The notes beneath the pieces were generated by a model. The model saw only the letters and a list, made by a program, of their open reading frames with translations. It was not told where the DNA came from and made no database searches. The position numbers were made by a program, and so were the translations under genes. Shown here piece after piece: positions 8,106 to 16,226 of a DNA stretch of 64,000 bases; the stretch's first letter is position 1; every line of letters begins with the position of its first letter. The DNA lies in the NCBI GenBank assembly GCA_039819485.1, contig JBCBRY010000001.1, positions 124,001 through 188,000 on the forward strand, given 5' to 3'. This DNA is from UBA6168 sp039819485 (GTDB lineage: Bacteria > Bacteroidota > Bacteroidia > Chitinophagales > Saprospiraceae).

Positions 8106-9398
8106 TTACCCTTCCGAAAGGGACGTCGACACATCAACTTGCATCGCTTTCCAGGCAGGCAAGAGTGCTGCAATCGCTCCAACGGCAAGCGTCAGAACGA
8201 ATAACCAGCCTTCGGCGGCAATAAAGTTTCCAATGAATTTGATGTGAAAATCGCTCGCTGCCTGTTGGTTCAGAAGCATGAGCGCCAAGCGGCTCAGAAT
8301 CACCCCGAGCAGGTAGCCCAGGCCAGTCAACAATAGCCCTTCCAGCAACAACAAGCGGAATAGTTGTACCGGGCGGTACCCCACCGAACGCAGTAAGGCC
8401 AATTCGTAACGCCGCTCCCTCAATCGGCTGTACAATACAAAAAACACACTGAACCCCGACATCAGCATGATGCCTCCTGCGATCAATTTCAGGGTGGTTG
8501 CGCCGATACCGAGCATGTAAAAAAGACGGTTGATTTCCAGGGCGGGCAGCACCGCCATCATATTCGTCTGGTCGTTAATGATACGGGGCATGTTGAGCAT
8601 GGTCAGCCGGTTTTTGTATTTCAAAAGAACAGCGGTCAGCTCCATGCTATCCGCAGTGATGACCTCATTGGAATGGTCATGGTCGTGATCATGATCGTGG
8701 TCATGGTCCGGATGGTCATGGTCGAAATCCAGGCGGGTGGCATGCGGATCATCTGCCAGATGATTTTCGTCGTCGTGGTGGTGGTGTTCCTCATGGACCT
8801 GCCAGACGCTTTCCACGTTGGTCAGTACGAGGTTGTCCAAAACCGTATTGGTTTTTTCCAAAACGCCCACTACGGTGTAAGGATGTTCATCGTGGACGTG
8901 CCCCTGCGCAGCCTCTCCGTGCGTGCCGACAAAAGTCTCGCCCAAATTCAGGCCTGACGCCTCTGCCACGTTTGCACCGAGTACGGCTTCCATGTTTTTT
9001 GAAAACAGGCGCCCTTCCGATACTTGAGCATCATATTTTTTGAAATAGTCCTCCGAAGTACCAAGGATACGGTAGGATCGATAGCTGTCACCATAAGCCA
9101 GCGGTACAGCTTGTTCCACCATGGGATTTTCCATGACAGTCCTGGCTTCTGCCAATTTGATATTGCCCGTCGGTGCATCGAGGTGATAGACAGCAGACAG
9201 AACCAATTGGAGCGGGCTGCCTTTTGCCCCGACCACCAGGTCGATGTCCCGCAGGTCGTTCTGGAACTTTTGCTCCAGCTGGTGCTGCATCAACAAAAGT
9301 AAAGTGATGATGCCCACGCTGAACATCAGCAAAGACACGCTCAGGGCCGTACTCAGTGGTTTGTGTAAAATGTTTTTCCAGGCAATTTTTCCGATCAT
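8106..9398 (-). CDS. FtsX-family ABC permease with His/Asp-rich periplasmic loop
   Basis: The 430-residue inner-membrane protein has one N-terminal helix, a MacB_PCD periplasmic domain, and three C-terminal helices with the FtsX signature (RRYELALLRSVGYRP). The periplasmic domain contains a low-complexity insert near residues 200-250 with EEHHHHDDE and repeated HDHD units. Such loops usually bind zinc or other divalent metals. Its ATG overlaps the stop of the ATPase gene (TGATG), which implies translational coupling and a permease-ATPase complex. The complex may move zinc, a zinc-loaded lipoprotein or a metallophore across the envelope. The direction is not known. Confidence 0.9.
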   Translation of the reverse strand: MIGKIAWKNILHKPLSTALSVSLLMFSVGIITLLLLMQHQLEQKFQNDLRDIDLVVGAKGSPLQLVLSAVYHLDAPTGNIKLAEARTVMENPMVEQAVPLAYGDSYRSYRILGTSEDYFKKYDAQVSEGRLFSKNMEAVLGANVAEASGLNLGETFVGTHGEAAQGHVHDEHPYTVVGVLEKTNTVLDNLVLTNVESVWQVHEEHHHHDDENHLADDPHATRLDFDHDHPDHDHDHDHDHDHSNEVITADSMELTAVLLKYKNRLTMLNMPRIINDQTNMMAVLPALEINRLFYMLGIGATTLKLIAGGIMLMSGFSVFFVLYSRLRERRYELALLRSVGYRPVQLFRLLLLEGLLLTGLGYLLGVILSRLALMLLNQQAASDFHIKFIGNFIAAEGWLFVLTLAVGAIAALLPAWKAMQVDVSTSLSEG

Positions 9399-10039
9399 CA
9401 GTTGACAGTTTGAGCAGTGATTCTTTCAAGTTCAATACGGTCCGGCACTTCGCTTTTCAGGCGGTCGTCATGGGTGACGATGACGAGCGCAGCATTGTTC
9501 GCAGCGGCGGCTTCTTGCAACAATCCGATAACCACGGAGCAGTTTCGGTGGTCGAGAGCACTGGTTGGTTCATCGGCGAGCAGCAGCTTGGGCTGGTTCA
9601 TCACTGCGCGGGCGATCGATGCCCGTTGCTGTTCGCCCACACTGAGACGGGCGGGCAGTTTATGCAAAAGCCCTCCGATGCCCAGTCGATGCGCCACTTC
9701 AGTGGCTCTTTCTTTTTTGAGTGAAAAAGGTGAAACGAGCAAGTTGTCCAGCACACTCAGGGCTTCGACGAAATAAGCTTTTTGGTAAACCAGCCCGATG
9801 TGCTGTCCCCGAAAACGGTCACCCTGTGTGGAAGACATGGCGCCCAGGTCGTTACCATCTATCATTACCTTGCCAGAAGCAGGCCGTAAGAGCCCTGCCA
9901 ACAGGTGCAACAGGGTGGTTTTTCCACAGCCCGACTCGCCCAAAATGAGCAGAGATTTTCCGGGTGTCACCTCGAGGTCAGGAAACCGGAAAGGGCCGCC
10001 ACCCGGGTACTGGAAGGTTAGGTCGGTTGTTTTAAGCAT
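9398..10039 (-). CDS. ABC transporter ATPase, LolD/MacB type
   Basis: The 213-residue cytosolic ATPase has Walker A GESGCGKT (about residues 34-41), a Q-loop around LVYQKAYF, the signature LSVGEQQR, Walker B LLLADEPTSALD and the switch His in IVTHDD. It closely fits the LolD/MacB group that pairs with FtsX permeases. It begins one base after the preceding small gene and overlaps the permease start, so the three genes form an operon. It powers the His-loop permease and perhaps also the double permease downstream. Confidence 0.92.
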   Translation of the reverse strand: MLKTTDLTFQYPGGGPFRFPDLEVTPGKSLLILGESGCGKTTLLHLLAGLLRPASGKVMIDGNDLGAMSSTQGDRFRGQHIGLVYQKAYFVEALSVLDNLLVSPFSLKKERATEVAHRLGIGGLLHKLPARLSVGEQQRASIARAVMNQPKLLLADEPTSALDHRNCSVVIGLLQEAAAANNAALVIVTHDDRLKSEVPDRIELERITAQTVN

Positions 10040-10040
10040 A

Positions 10041-10247
10041 TTAATTCGAAGTTTGTTGAGCCCTTTTTAGCCAATGCACCACATTGTTGCGATGTTGCTC
10101 CCCGTACAGCTTAACAAACTGTTTGGTATCTGGATGGCTCAGATTGGATAGTATTGCTACCCGTTTCTTGGTGAAATCAGATGTGAGCTTGATGCCGCAG
10201 TCCACTGTGATGCATTTTTTCCATTCATCAAATGATTGTGGTATCAT
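10041..10247 (-). CDS. small conserved cytosolic protein, 68 aa
   Basis: The ATG at 10245-10247 (MIPQSFDEWKKCITVDCG) is preferred to a TTG six codons upstream. The protein has no signal or helix long enough for a membrane. Two Cys (CITVDC) and the pattern QFVKLYGEQHRNNVVHWLKRA look conserved, and I recall similar small proteins next to ABC genes in other bacteria, without an assigned function. It is one base from the ATPase gene and is the first gene of the ABC operon. It may be an accessory or regulator of the transporter. Confidence 0.65.
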   Translation of the reverse strand: MIPQSFDEWKKCITVDCGIKLTSDFTKKRVAILSNLSHPDTKQFVKLYGEQHRNNVVHWLKRAQQTSN

Positions 10248-10477
10248 ATTAAATTTTATTCGCAATTAAGGATTTGGAAAACTGGAGATTGCCCACCTTT
10301 TGACTTTTAGTACAAAGCAAATTTCTCAATTTCCAATCACCTCTATTATTTATTTTAAAAAAATTAAACTTTGTCCACTTTGATATTCAAGCAGTTGTGC
10401 CTCATAAGTCCTAAACAATCGTTTTACAGCCCCTCCTGTTTCTTAGTTTGAAACACAACCCGGAAGTGACATTCCGG

Positions 10478-11149
10478 TCAATTCAAATCACTTAAAAACC
10501 CATTGGTATCAAGCCTCAGCAATAAGCGCGTTTCGCCTGACTCTTCTATGGTAGGGCTTCGGTGGACACATGCCTGCGTGTTTTCGCCGGGATAAACGGC
10601 TCCTTTTAAAATTACAATTTCACCTGCATCAACTTGTTGTATTTTGTTTTCATCAATGGCGATGCCGGGGTCAGTTCCTTTCCGGGTCATTGCCTGGTGG
10701 TCGATGTTGTCGTTGGGCAACCACAACGTTCCTGGTCCTGAATAAGTACACAATAACCGTAAGGTATTGATGTCAGTGTGAAAACGGCGACACATATTGG
10801 AGTTGATTCGCCCGAGGAACAGGCGCAGTGATTCAGAACCCGTCAAAACGGAAAAATGTCTGACCATGCTCGCAATGTCCTCTTTGAGAGCGGTGGCAGT
10901 CTGTGGCAGGCTTTGCTCCCAGGCGTCCAGTTCTGCAATAATGGCTTCAGTAGTGCCACTTGCGCGGAATTCTCCTTCCGGCCATTGTTCGAGTACCTGG
11001 CGTATTTCATTTTCCAAATGATCGACCTGCCGCCGTAAGATGGCGATGTTTTTATGGGGCAGATGAATGTCTGACAATTGTTCAGAGCGCTCCGCATAAA
11101 CGGCGTTTTCGACAATTGGTGGGGCAGAAAGATGATGGTTTGATGTCAT
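10478..11149 (-). CDS. DUF1826 family protein
   Basis: The 223-residue protein has the DUF1826 core CRRFHTDINTLRLLCTYSG (about residues 115-135) followed by GTLWLPNDNIDH and IVILKGAVYPG. The C-terminal ACVHRSPTI segment is also typical. The fold appears to be a double-stranded beta helix, with His and Asp in the HTD motif that could bind metal. There is no signal peptide. In Pseudomonas, from memory, a DUF1826 gene (PA5534) lies beside a Zur-regulated CobW gene, and here too the next gene upstream is a CobW GTPase 75 bases away. The biochemical role is unknown. Confidence 0.85.
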   Translation of the reverse strand: MTSNHHLSAPPIVENAVYAERSEQLSDIHLPHKNIAILRRQVDHLENEIRQVLEQWPEGEFRASGTTEAIIAELDAWEQSLPQTATALKEDIASMVRHFSVLTGSESLRLFLGRINSNMCRRFHTDINTLRLLCTYSGPGTLWLPNDNIDHQAMTRKGTDPGIAIDENKIQQVDAGEIVILKGAVYPGENTQACVHRSPTIEESGETRLLLRLDTNGFLSDLN

Positions 11150-11224
11150 GTGAAAATATTTTTACGATAAAATTTGGTTTACTGTTTTAATTAGCTGAAG
11201 CTATTTTTAGAAGCATTAAGTTCA

Positions 11225-12199
11225 TCAGGACGCAACCGCCGAAGCGACCAGATGACGCTTGAATATCCGTTCAATACTACTGCGTTTGACGCCTTTGCCA
11301 ATGAACACGATCTTGCTTTGGCGAGGCTCATCCGGCGGCCACCGCGAGCCATCTTCGAGGGACAAGGTATTCCGGACCGACTGTAAAATGACCTTGACGG
11401 GGCTGCCTTTGGCATCCACAAACCCTTTGATTCGGTAGACCTGGTGGCTGTAAATGTTTACGAGCTTGTACATTTCATGCACAAGCATTTCCAGATTGAA
11501 AGGTTCTGAGAAGGTCAGGGTAAAAGTGGTGACACCGTGGATTTGATGGTCGTGTTGCTGGCTGATTTCCTCACTTTTGGCTTCAATACCTGGCTGGCGT
11601 AACTGCTCGGTCGCCAGTACCTTGTCCACAGGAAACACCCCCTGGTTGCCTGTCAAAACCTCAGCGTAGGGATTTAGCCCGCTCAGGGCAGCAACGGTTT
11701 CATGGAGGTAGGCTTCGGTCACGGAATCCGCTTTGTTGAGGAGGATGACATCTGAAATGACCAACTGCCGACGGGCCTCGTCGGTTTCGGCCAGCCAGTC
11801 TTCTATATTGGTCGCGTCAGCGAGACAGATGACATTTTCCAAATTAAAAACCCGCTCGACCATTGGATCGCCGAGAAAGATCTGCACGATGGATGAAGGG
11901 TCGGCTACACCCGTCGTTTCAATGACGAGCCGGTCATATTCGTTCCTGCGTTCACTGACGAGCTCCAGCACCTCATAAAGCTCACCATTGAGCGAACAGC
12001 ACAGGCAACCAGCGGTCAGTTCAACGACCTCATTGGCCATGGGCAGCACCAGGGCACCGTCAACGTTGCAGGCCCCCACTTCGTTTTCGATGACGAAAAT
12101 CCGTTCGTCGGGGTGCCGCTCACGGATGAGGTGGTTGAGAAAAGTGGTTTTTCCAGAACCAAGAAAACCCGTGATGATATGAACCGGTATTTTTTGCAT
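11225..12199 (-). CDS. COG0523/CobW-family GTPase, metal chaperone type
   Basis: The 324-residue cytosolic G3E GTPase has Walker A GFLGSGKT (residues 11-18), the metal-binding GCLCC motif (64-68) in ELTAGCLCCSL, Mg-binding ETTGVADP and the base-binding LNKAD. A CobW_C domain follows the linker that contains HDHQIHG, a likely extra metal site. COG0523 proteins move zinc or cobalt to target enzymes under limitation. It differs from the second GTPase at 13.4-14.6 kb, which is longer and of the ZigA type. The sequence TTTGTCAAAT about 20 bases upstream may be part of its control region. A zinc role is inferred from context. Confidence 0.9.
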   Translation of the reverse strand: MQKIPVHIITGFLGSGKTTFLNHLIRERHPDERIFVIENEVGACNVDGALVLPMANEVVELTAGCLCCSLNGELYEVLELVSERRNEYDRLVIETTGVADPSSIVQIFLGDPMVERVFNLENVICLADATNIEDWLAETDEARRQLVISDVILLNKADSVTEAYLHETVAALSGLNPYAEVLTGNQGVFPVDKVLATEQLRQPGIEAKSEEISQQHDHQIHGVTTFTLTFSEPFNLEMLVHEMYKLVNIYSHQVYRIKGFVDAKGSPVKVILQSVRNTLSLEDGSRWPPDEPRQSKIVFIGKGVKRSSIERIFKRHLVASAVAS

Positions 12200-12282
12200 G
12201 ATTTGAATTTTTCTTGTTTGTCAAATAGTAAGTAGCAACGAAAACTGTCAAAACAGCTTTACACTGGCTGAATCAATGACAA

Positions 12283-12702
12283 TCACACCTCACATTGCCC
12301 TTCCTGGCAAGCCAGGCAATGCCGGAAATTGACGAGGTGGGTAACGACAAGGCCCGCCGAGCCGGCATACATCAACCATTTGCTGAAGGTGAAGGCTCCT
12401 CCCTCAAGTAAAAGGCCAACTGCAAAACAGGCCCAGCCAACCCATAATAGAAGTCGTACAGTCGGGTTGGTAGTATGCTTAGCAGAATACCAGACTGCCA
12501 GTAAGCTGATGACAAGAAACAGGTAGTCGAGCATGGCCCAACCTAAAGGAGCATCGGCACAACAGGAGCGATCACAAACTGCTTTGTCCAGCAAGGGCCT
12601 GGCGGCAAAAAAGAAAGGAGTAACGGCACAATGTACCGCACACAACCCGCTCGCCATGATGCCGAATAGGTCTGATTTCTTTGAAATGATGGAAGTATCC
12701 AT
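12283..12702 (-). CDS. MerC-domain membrane protein
   Basis: The 139-residue protein has four predicted helices. The first carries CAVHC (Cys21, His24, Cys25), the family signature, and the C-terminus ends with CLACQEGQC. MerC was first known for mercury uptake, but chromosomal copies in Bacteroidota often sit with zinc or iron genes. It follows the YiiX gene by 38 bases and precedes the CobW gene by 83, all on one strand. Uptake or sensing of a divalent metal in the inner membrane is the likely role. Mercury resistance is unlikely because no other mer gene is present. Confidence 0.85.
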   Translation of the reverse strand: MDTSIISKKSDLFGIMASGLCAVHCAVTPFFFAARPLLDKAVCDRSCCADAPLGWAMLDYLFLVISLLAVWYSAKHTTNPTVRLLLWVGWACFAVGLLLEGGAFTFSKWLMYAGSAGLVVTHLVNFRHCLACQEGQCEV

Positions 12703-12740
12703 TTATTTTTTGTTTATATTTTTGCAGCTTCGGCAAACCT

Positions 12741-13376
12741 TCAGAGTTCGCCACTCAGCCAGATAATTTTGATTTTTTCATCCCTGGAAAGGCCACCCGG
12801 GTTGCAGCCAGGTATTCCTTCTGGGATTTCCATCCCCAAATTTTTGAAATAGTCTACCCATGCGGGGAAAAACTCCCCGGTATTCGGGTCTTTGAAAGTC
12901 ATGAGAGGTGTTTTGAAAAAAGGTTCGCCACCATTGGCCGCCTGCCATGCCTGCTCCAGGAGTTCTGAACAGTAAAGTTTTCCATTTTCAGGTAGGAAGG
13001 CATCGTCATAAGGTACTCCAACCATGGATATGGCCTGCGCCGTTGCCATTGGAATATGTGTTTGCCATTTTTCTTTTGGCCTTCCAATTGCTATTTTTGG
13101 ACTTCGGGCAAAGAATTCGGCTATTCCATGCAGGGATACTTTCTCACCAATTGCCTCTACGACAACCAGTGAGTCCCCTGCTTTAACGATCATGCCGACA
13201 TGGGAAAAGTCTTTTCCTTCAGCCCCTTCGGTTACCGCCTCAATGGCGTTGCAAAGTGGGCCACAGTCAAGATCCTGAAAAAGCAGGTCGCCTGGACGTA
13301 GATCATACTCCTGCTGAGCAGCAAGGGAGGCAGCCAAGGCAGCGAACAGAAACATTATACGGAATCTTTTGGTCAT
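12741..13376 (-). CDS. YiiX-like permuted papain-fold (NlpC/P60 superfamily) hydrolase, secreted
   Basis: A signal peptide (MTKRFRIMFLFAALAASLAA) leads into YDLRPGDLLFQDLDCGPLC, then FSHVGMIV with the catalytic His59 and NGKLYCSELL with Cys136 as nucleophile. This is the YiiX/YebB type order, in which His comes before Cys. The substrate could be peptidoglycan or another amide or thioester in the periplasm. It sits 49 bases after the ZigA-type GTPase gene and 38 before MerC, so it belongs to the metal operon. A cell-wall adjustment during zinc starvation is one possibility. Confidence 0.82.
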   Translation of the reverse strand: MTKRFRIMFLFAALAASLAAQQEYDLRPGDLLFQDLDCGPLCNAIEAVTEGAEGKDFSHVGMIVKAGDSLVVVEAIGEKVSLHGIAEFFARSPKIAIGRPKEKWQTHIPMATAQAISMVGVPYDDAFLPENGKLYCSELLEQAWQAANGGEPFFKTPLMTFKDPNTGEFFPAWVDYFKNLGMEIPEGIPGCNPGGLSRDEKIKIIWLSGEL

Positions 13377-13425
13377 TTTTGAAGTCGTTCTTTATGCTTC
13401 ATTTGTCAAAAATTTATACGGAATT

Positions 13426-14631
13426 TTAATTGGGAAAAGGGTCGTAAAATGACTCTCCCTCCCAGAACATTTCCTCCTCCCAATCGCGCAGCAGGCAACG
13501 CTCCAGCGCACGAGTAATGACGGCTGGGTCAATTTCCCGGCCAATGAAAACAAGTTCTTGCTTCCGGTCGCCCCAAACGGAGTCCCAGTCTTTTTCAATG
13601 ATATCTTTGTTTTGCATAAAAACCGGATTCATCATCCGGTCAATGACTGATTTGCCTGCCCACCAGGTTCCCATTATTTCATACCGTAAAGAGCCACCCG
13701 CCTGGCTCCAGGTCAATGCAAAATCAGGCCGGGAGGCCAGCCAGAAAAACCCTTTGGAACGGAAGACATTGCCCGGGAACTCTTCGTTGAGGAAGCGGTG
13801 AAAACGGCCGGGATGGAAAGGCTTCCGGGCACGGAACACAAAAGAATTGAAACCGTAAGTCTCTGTTTCGGGAACATGCACACCCTCCAATTCTTTAAGC
13901 CAACCGGCGGATTGCTCGGCCTCTTCCAGATTGAAAAGTCCGGTATTCACAATTTTCCGGAGAGGCGCCTTGCTCTGTTCCGTGCGGATGATTTGGGCAT
14001 CAGGGTTGAGTTTTTTTAATAACCCTTCGAGAAACTGTAATTCCACCTCTGTCGCAAGGTCGGTTTTGTTGAGCAGGATGATGTTGGCGAACTCAACCTG
14101 GTCCGTCAGCAAATTGACCACAGGACGACGGTCTTCGGGGTCGTCCGTCAGATTTCGGTCAACGATATCATCGGCACTGCCGAAATCATTGAGAAAGTTA
14201 CGGGCGTCGACTACCGTAACCATCGTGTCGACGTAAGCAAAACGGCTCAGGTCCACGCCACTCTCCTCACTGACGAAGCTGAATGTCTGGGCCACGGGGA
14301 CAGGTTCACTGATGCCTGTACTTTCAATAAGCAAATAGTCGAACCGCCTTTCTTTGGCCAGCCGTTCGACCTCCAAAATGAGATCTTCGCGCAAGGTGCA
14401 GCAGATGCATCCGTTGGACATTTCAACGAGTTTTTCCTCAGAACGTACCAGGCTTCCCGAAGCATCTACGAGTTGTGAATCTATATTGACTTCGCTCATA
14501 TCGTTGACGATTACGGCAACTTTCATCCCTTCTTTATTGCTCAAGACGTGGTTGAGTAAAGTCGTTTTACCCGCACCCAAAAAACCGGACAGAACCGTGA
14601 CGGGAAGTTTTTTTGCTTGTTTGATTTCCAT
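13426..14631 (-). CDS. ZigA-type COG0523 GTPase
   Basis: The ATG at 14629-14631 (MEIKQAKKLPVTVLSGFLG) is chosen. A longer reading frame exists but adds 28 residues without family similarity. The 401-residue cytosolic protein has Walker A GFLGAGKT (16-23), the metal motif GCICC (74-78), LLIESTGISEP and LNKTD. The C-terminal domain (FFWLASRPDF, GDRKQELVFIG) is that of the long COG0523 subgroup that includes Acinetobacter ZigA. These enzymes are thought to deliver zinc under starvation. Two different COG0523 genes in one operon is notable. Confidence 0.9.
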   Translation of the reverse strand: MEIKQAKKLPVTVLSGFLGAGKTTLLNHVLSNKEGMKVAVIVNDMSEVNIDSQLVDASGSLVRSEEKLVEMSNGCICCTLREDLILEVERLAKERRFDYLLIESTGISEPVPVAQTFSFVSEESGVDLSRFAYVDTMVTVVDARNFLNDFGSADDIVDRNLTDDPEDRRPVVNLLTDQVEFANIILLNKTDLATEVELQFLEGLLKKLNPDAQIIRTEQSKAPLRKIVNTGLFNLEEAEQSAGWLKELEGVHVPETETYGFNSFVFRARKPFHPGRFHRFLNEEFPGNVFRSKGFFWLASRPDFALTWSQAGGSLRYEIMGTWWAGKSVIDRMMNPVFMQNKDIIEKDWDSVWGDRKQELVFIGREIDPAVITRALERCLLRDWEEEMFWEGESFYDPFPN

Positions 14632-14922
14632 GAAAAAACATGTTGAAAAGCCCATTTCAAAACATGAATGAAAAGTCCGGGCAGTGGACGCTTCTGCTTG
14701 CTGCGACAAAGACAATGCGGGCAGAAGACCAGCCCAGTCATTTCCCTGATCAATTCAATCATGGCGTAAATGGTTGATTTACAAATGAATAATATCTTCT
14801 ACGTTAAGATGAGGGCCCATCGTAAAAGAAATAATCAAAGGGGCGTGAACCACTTAAACAAATAATAGATCGGATAGGTCACATTTGACCATATCCATAA
14901 TTCTCTATTACCACCAAGTGGT

Positions 14923-15273
14923 TTAGGCAGTGGTGGATGGTGGAGCACGTGCAGGGAAGAGCCGCTCCGAAGCACTGCAAAGCCGAAAATTGGAGTATTG
15001 CAGGAATTGGCTTCTAATTGGAAGGATAGCCTTCAGTTGCCAAGAAACGCCTGGCATTTCCGAAGGGGGTATATGAAACAGGCAAAGTACGCATAGTGTG
15101 GAAGCGCACTTAGTATCGTGGAAATGGGTCTCGCCTTCATCAGCATGATGGAGCAACTGCTTTCCATGGTCGTGGTGGCACACCAAATAGTGCGCTTCTT
15201 TGCCAATGATGGCAAAAAGCAAGGCCGCTAAAAGGAAAAAGGCCGAGGGACGATATTTAGTAGTAATTTTCAA
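14923..15273 (-). CDS. small His/Cys membrane protein, YRP-HxH-CxxC family (copy 3)
   Basis: This 116-residue copy reads MKITTKYRPSAFFLLAALLF, a helix, then EAHYLVCHHDHGKQLLHHAD, GETHFHDTKCASTLCVLCLF and a C-terminal RAPPSTTA. The RAPP variant is closer to the ending I recall in proteobacterial DUF2946 proteins than the RGPP of its paralogues. It starts 4 bases after the DUF4625 copy 2 gene, so the two are co-transcribed, and the TonB receptor is divergent beyond that. This physical link suggests it handles the metal imported by the receptor. The 291 bases between it and the ZigA-type gene hold no gene I can support. Confidence 0.75.
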   Translation of the reverse strand: MKITTKYRPSAFFLLAALLFAIIGKEAHYLVCHHDHGKQLLHHADEGETHFHDTKCASTLCVLCLFHIPPSEMPGVSWQLKAILPIRSQFLQYSNFRLCSASERLFPARAPPSTTA

Positions 15274-15277
15274 AAAA

Positions 15278-16135
15278 TCAATTGGTCACTTCCACTTCAA
15301 AAAACTGAAATGGCGCCACATTACGGACCCCATCGTTGGCACCGATGGAAAACTGATAGTTGCCTGTTGTCAGGGTCTGAGGAACAGTATACATAAAATC
15401 GAAATCGAAAGACCTGTCCACACTTGCATCAAAAACAGAAAATACATCGGTTGAAAAGGTGTTACCGGAGTCAAGGTCGGTATAGGCCAGGAAAACCACT
15501 CCGTTGCCACCATCGCTGAGGGAACGGTCATCGGTAACCCGACCTGTAAATTGGATAACATCTCCTTTTTTAACAGAGAAGCTGGTAGAAATTGGGGCTT
15601 CCAGGGTAATCTGAGGAGCGGTGCTATCCAGCGGATTATTGATTTTCAGGGAAAAAAAGTTGGACGTTGGGTCGTCGTTGCCAGATTCATCCACAACTTG
15701 TATTTGAAAATGATAGTTTCCTGTGGTAACATTTTGGGGAACATTGAGTGTACGCTTTATGGGCGATGATGTCCCATCGAGGTTCTGGATATCGAGCACG
15801 GTCCAGTCGTCTGTCTGGCTTGGCACATTAGGAACGATTACTGACGGCGCTCTACCGCTATTGTGGCCATGACAATCGAAGTTGTTGTGTATGTCTACTT
15901 TGTATTGTGAGAGGGCATCATTATCAGAGAAAACGACATCGAAAGTGAGCTGGTCTCCTCCTGTAAGATGAAAAACTGCCGGCTCCTCCTCACCACAAAT
16001 TTCATCTGCAACCGGTACCGGGGTAAAAGTCACGACCTCCATTAGCGGTGGGGTCACATCGACATCTTCACCACCGCAAGCAACTGTTGTGAGCAGTGTC
16101 ACCATTAAAAGAAAATAAAAAATTTGCTTTGTCAT
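15278..16135 (-). CDS. DUF4625 domain lipoprotein (copy 2)
   Basis: The ATG at 16133-16135 gives a lipoprotein signal peptide ending TTVAC. The mature protein has the same two-domain form as the copy at 1.6-2.5 kb, with DIHNNFDCHGHNSG as the probable metal site and VTDDRSLSDGGNGV in the second domain. It is transcribed away from the TonB receptor from a 91-base shared intergenic region. A surface or periplasmic lipoprotein that hands metal to, or takes it from, the receptor is a reasonable model. There is no direct proof in the sequence. Confidence 0.87.
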   Translation of the reverse strand: MTKQIFYFLLMVTLLTTVACGGEDVDVTPPLMEVVTFTPVPVADEICGEEEPAVFHLTGGDQLTFDVVFSDNDALSQYKVDIHNNFDCHGHNSGRAPSVIVPNVPSQTDDWTVLDIQNLDGTSSPIKRTLNVPQNVTTGNYHFQIQVVDESGNDDPTSNFFSLKINNPLDSTAPQITLEAPISTSFSVKKGDVIQFTGRVTDDRSLSDGGNGVVFLAYTDLDSGNTFSTDVFSVFDASVDRSFDFDFMYTVPQTLTTGNYQFSIGANDGVRNVAPFQFFEVEVTN

Positions 16136-16214
16136 TTTGTAGAATATTTTAACTGAATCTTGTCTCAAGCTGGCTAATTCGTTCATGTTTTATTTCTTCT
16201 TTTATTCAAAAAGC

Positions 16215-16222
16215 TACTTTTG
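16215..16222 (+). promoter_or_regulatory. -7 promoter element TACTTTTG of the TonB receptor gene
   Basis: TACTTTTG matches TAnnTTTG and ends 4 bases before the ATG at 16227. Transcription should start at or within a few bases of the start codon, so the mRNA would be leaderless or nearly so. Confidence 0.55.
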
Positions 16223-16226
16223 CAAC

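Noticed and set aside
12283..12702. Mercury resistance operon suggested by MerC
   Set aside because: No merA, merR, merT or merP nearby. The context is zinc-type.
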